From positions 1 to 9,051 of the forward strand of contig DOOY01000327.1 of NCBI GenBank assembly GCA_003514765.1: a stretch of DNA of 9,051 nt, in the 5' to 3' direction. A model generated the notes under the pieces. It saw only the letters and a program-made list of their open reading frames with translations. It did not search any database and had not been told where the DNA came from. This stretch comes from Nitrosomonas sp. Its GTDB lineage: Bacteria; Pseudomonadota; Gammaproteobacteria; Burkholderiales; Nitrosomonadaceae. Below are positions 6,947 through 9,051 of the stretch, piece by piece. The stretch's first letter is position 1, and each line of letters opens with the position of its first letter. Position numbers and translations under genes: made by a program.

Positions 6947-9051
6947 TCAAGTAATACTCTGTTGTTGCAGCATATCGCCCTGACTTACCGGGCGATCCAG
7001 ATAATAGCCTTGTGCAAATTGTACGCCAAAACTTTGCAGTAGCCCGAGTGTTTCAGCATCTTCAACAAATTCAGCCACCAGCAATTTTTCCAAGCCCTGG
7101 GCAATGTTTACCATCGCTTTTACAATAATCTGATTTTCATGATTATTCGACAAATCTTGAATAAACTCGCCATCGATTTTTAGAATCTCGACGTTCAGAT
7201 ATTTTAAATATGTAAAAGTCGAGAAACCGCTTCCAAAATCATCCAAACATATTCTACAGCCTGCCTGGCTAATGGCTGCGATGAATCGTTGCGCATCATG
7301 CAAATCGGAAACAGTCTCGGTTTCAGTTAATTCAATGATCAGCCGCGCTGGATTAATACCGTAATGATTTAATTTTCCATTAATATAATCTGGCAATGAC
7401 GGTTCATCAAAAGAACGCCCTGAAATATTGACCGCAAGCGTGGGTAGTTCAGGATACAAAGCCAGTAACGCAATACTACGATCAAGCACCCAGCGATCGA
7501 TTTCAACAATCTGCGCATTTTTTTCAGCGAAAGGTATAAAAGCGCCCGGCATAATCAAGTTTTCAGAACCGGCAGGATCACGCATGCGTACCAGAACCTC
7601 AAAATGGCTGAGTTTACGTATGTCTATATGGTGAACGCCCTGAAAGTGTAATTCGAAAAGATCCTGTTCTAACGCCTGACCAATACGGCGACTCCAGTTC
7701 ATGCGATGAACCATCTTTGCTGAGTCAGTCCGTTCAGGATTGTAAATCGACCAGGTATTTTTACCAAGGCTTTTAGCTTGATACATTGCCGCATCTGCGT
7801 GGGCAGTCAAATCCTTAGTAGTGTTTCCATGTTCCGGATAAATTGCCACACCCACGCTGGCGGTCAAACGCAAATTTGTACTGCGAAACCGAAAAGGGAT
7901 CGATGCAATTTTGGTTATAATGCGTACCGGCAAAGCACTGATGTCATCAGCTTGTCCCAGCGCGGCAATCAAGGCAAACTCATCGCCACCCACACGCGCA
8001 AACATTTCAATCCCGCGCACCAAGGCACTGATTTCGTTTGCAGTACGCAATAACACGCTGTCCCCCACGCCATGGCCAAAAGTGTCGTTGATGAATTTAA
8101 ACTCATCCAGATCAAAATAAAGTAAGGCAAATTTATTACTATTACGCTGGGATGCATTAATCATAAAGGCAAGTTGCTTCTGGAATCGATGACGATTATA
8201 TAATCCGGTCACAGGATCATGCTCCGCCAGGTAAAGCAGTTGTTGCGCTGTTTTACGCTCATGGGTTATGTCTTCATACATCCATAGCCGCCCTAATAGA
8301 CTCTCGTCAGCATCTAATACCGGAAAGGAAAGCTGCGTTAGCGTACGGCCGTCATGAAAGTCGATCTCGAAACGCTCACTCACTTCATGCCTATCAGGTA
8401 CTTGCAAAACATGTTGCGAGCAATGCTCTGGATAGACAAAACAATGCAGGGATTGTTTTAACAGGTCGCTAATATCTTGCCCGACCAGAGATTTGTTGGC
8501 ATCAATCGCCCATAGTTGACTAAAGGCAGGGTTTATAAACGCAATGCGCCCTTGTTTATCTTCAAACAGGACACCGGTACTCATCGCTGAAAGCAGCGCA
8601 CGCATCCGGCTTCGCTCGAGTTCTGCCGTTTCTTTCAATGTCCGTTGCCGCTGTTCGGAATTTTGCAGAGATTGCACCATGCCACGAATACTTGCCAGCA
8701 ATGGAGTGACCAAAACTCCACCAAATAACAAAACCAGAATTGTCAGTTTAATCAACAGGTCGACATTATGTTCGTCGCCCTCGGCAAGTTGGTTGCGCAG
8801 ACGTTCATTTGCATTCTTATGCAAACGATTTAACTGCTCCGCGCGGAAAAGTGTTGAGAGGATTAATGTTGACAGGTATTCATACTGAACTTCAGTATCT
8901 AAAATGGTATGATTTCTAAGCGCCGCTGTTAATAAAGCAACTTCCTCTTGTAGTCGGAGTAGCGCATGTTCTGTTGTTGCATCCGGAAACTGATATGCCA
9001 GATCGTTAATAACGAGAGCATAGCTTTCAATCGAATAAACGGTGTTATTAA
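6947..9051 (-). CDS. Membrane-anchored PAS-GGDEF-EAL protein, cyclic-di-GMP turnover (5' end outside window)
   Basis: About 700 residues are visible and the frame is open to base 9051, so the true start lies beyond the window. A TTG at 8824 is an internal Leu codon. Visible residues 1-95 are a helical, probably periplasmic sensor region. Residues ~98-121 form a membrane helix, followed by a coiled linker. A PAS domain (~150-265) contains GVLFEDKQGRIAFINPAFSQLW and ends in MYEDITHERK. The GGDEF domain (~275-435) starts HDPVTGLYNRHRF and has an intact GGDEF signature (7976-7990), so cyclase activity is plausible; its inhibitory-site position reads RGIE instead of RxxD. The EAL domain (~455-695) has EVL at the signature, then VNISG, ELTET, LDDFGSGFS, LKIDGEFI and an AEFVED segment in place of AEGVET. 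Most metal and catalytic residues of the phosphodiesterase remain. Which activity dominates cannot be read from sequence. There is no operon partner in view. Confidence 0.93.
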   Translation of the reverse strand, partial: NNTVYSIESYALVINDLAYQFPDATTEHALLRLQEEVALLTAALRNHTILDTEVQYEYLSTLILSTLFRAEQLNRLHKNANERLRNQLAEGDEHNVDLLIKLTILVLLFGGVLVTPLLASIRGMVQSLQNSEQRQRTLKETAELERSRMRALLSAMSTGVLFEDKQGRIAFINPAFSQLWAIDANKSLVGQDISDLLKQSLHCFVYPEHCSQHVLQVPDRHEVSERFEIDFHDGRTLTQLSFPVLDADESLLGRLWMYEDITHERKTAQQLLYLAEHDPVTGLYNRHRFQKQLAFMINASQRNSNKFALLYFDLDEFKFINDTFGHGVGDSVLLRTANEISALVRGIEMFARVGGDEFALIAALGQADDISALPVRIITKIASIPFRFRSTNLRLTASVGVAIYPEHGNTTKDLTAHADAAMYQAKSLGKNTWSIYNPERTDSAKMVHRMNWSRRIGQALEQDLFELHFQGVHHIDIRKLSHFEVLVRMRDPAGSENLIMPGAFIPFAEKNAQIVEIDRWVLDRSIALLALYPELPTLAVNISGRSFDEPSLPDYINGKLNHYGINPARLIIELTETETVSDLHDAQRFIAAISQAGCRICLDDFGSGFSTFTYLKYLNVEILKIDGEFIQDLSNNHENQIIVKAMVNIAQGLEKLLVAEFVEDAETLGLLQSFGVQFAQGYYLDRPVSQGDMLQQQSIT

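Noticed and set aside
6845..7042. Small + strand gene preceded by a GAGGGGA ribosome-like site
   Set aside because: Half of it is antisense to the conserved end of the EAL domain and the product has no recognisable features; probably chance.
6947..8824. A complete GGDEF-EAL gene starting with TTG at 8824
   Set aside because: The frame is open upstream to the window edge with protein-like content, so the TTG is an internal Leu codon and the gene is partial here.

Overview
The window looks like a proteobacterial chromosome segment of moderate GC. Protein style suggests a beta- or gammaproteobacterium, possibly Nitrosomonas-like, but this is a guess from family resemblance and no marker gene is present. 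It is densely coded, and every gene except the two cut by the window edges is intact.

Bases 1-3704 hold the distal half of an N-type F-ATPase operon in the order atpB (3' part) - atpE - atpF - atpA - atpG, all on the + strand with overlaps or gaps of a few bases. No separate delta gene (atpH) lies between the b and alpha genes. The b protein is instead 249 residues long and ends in a delta-like domain. Beta and epsilon genes do not follow gamma. This is the layout of the 'alternative' N-ATPases (atpDCQRBEFAG), whose beta, epsilon, Q and R genes would lie upstream of base 1. The c subunit keeps only part of the classical Na+ site, so the coupling ion is uncertain.

Bases 3705-3955 are an AT-rich spacer with several small inverted repeats. 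At 3956-5389 (+) there is a lone polysaccharide/lipid-linked oligosaccharide flippase of the MOP/PST family. It converges on a minus-strand site-2 protease with two CBS domains (5506-6627). A short convergent spacer between them carries a long-range 12-bp inverted repeat. A gene-poor stretch (6628-6946) follows.

The rest (6947-9051, minus strand) is most of a membrane-anchored PAS-GGDEF-EAL protein of cyclic-di-GMP metabolism. Its 5' end is outside the window: the frame stays open to base 9051.

The ATPase genes form one complex. The flippase, protease and c-di-GMP gene share no obvious pathway with them or with each other, although all are envelope-associated. I found no CRISPR array, tRNA, rRNA, insertion sequence or clearly novel system. 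The most interesting points are the b-delta fusion, the ion-site residues of subunit c and the altered P-loop of the alpha subunit.
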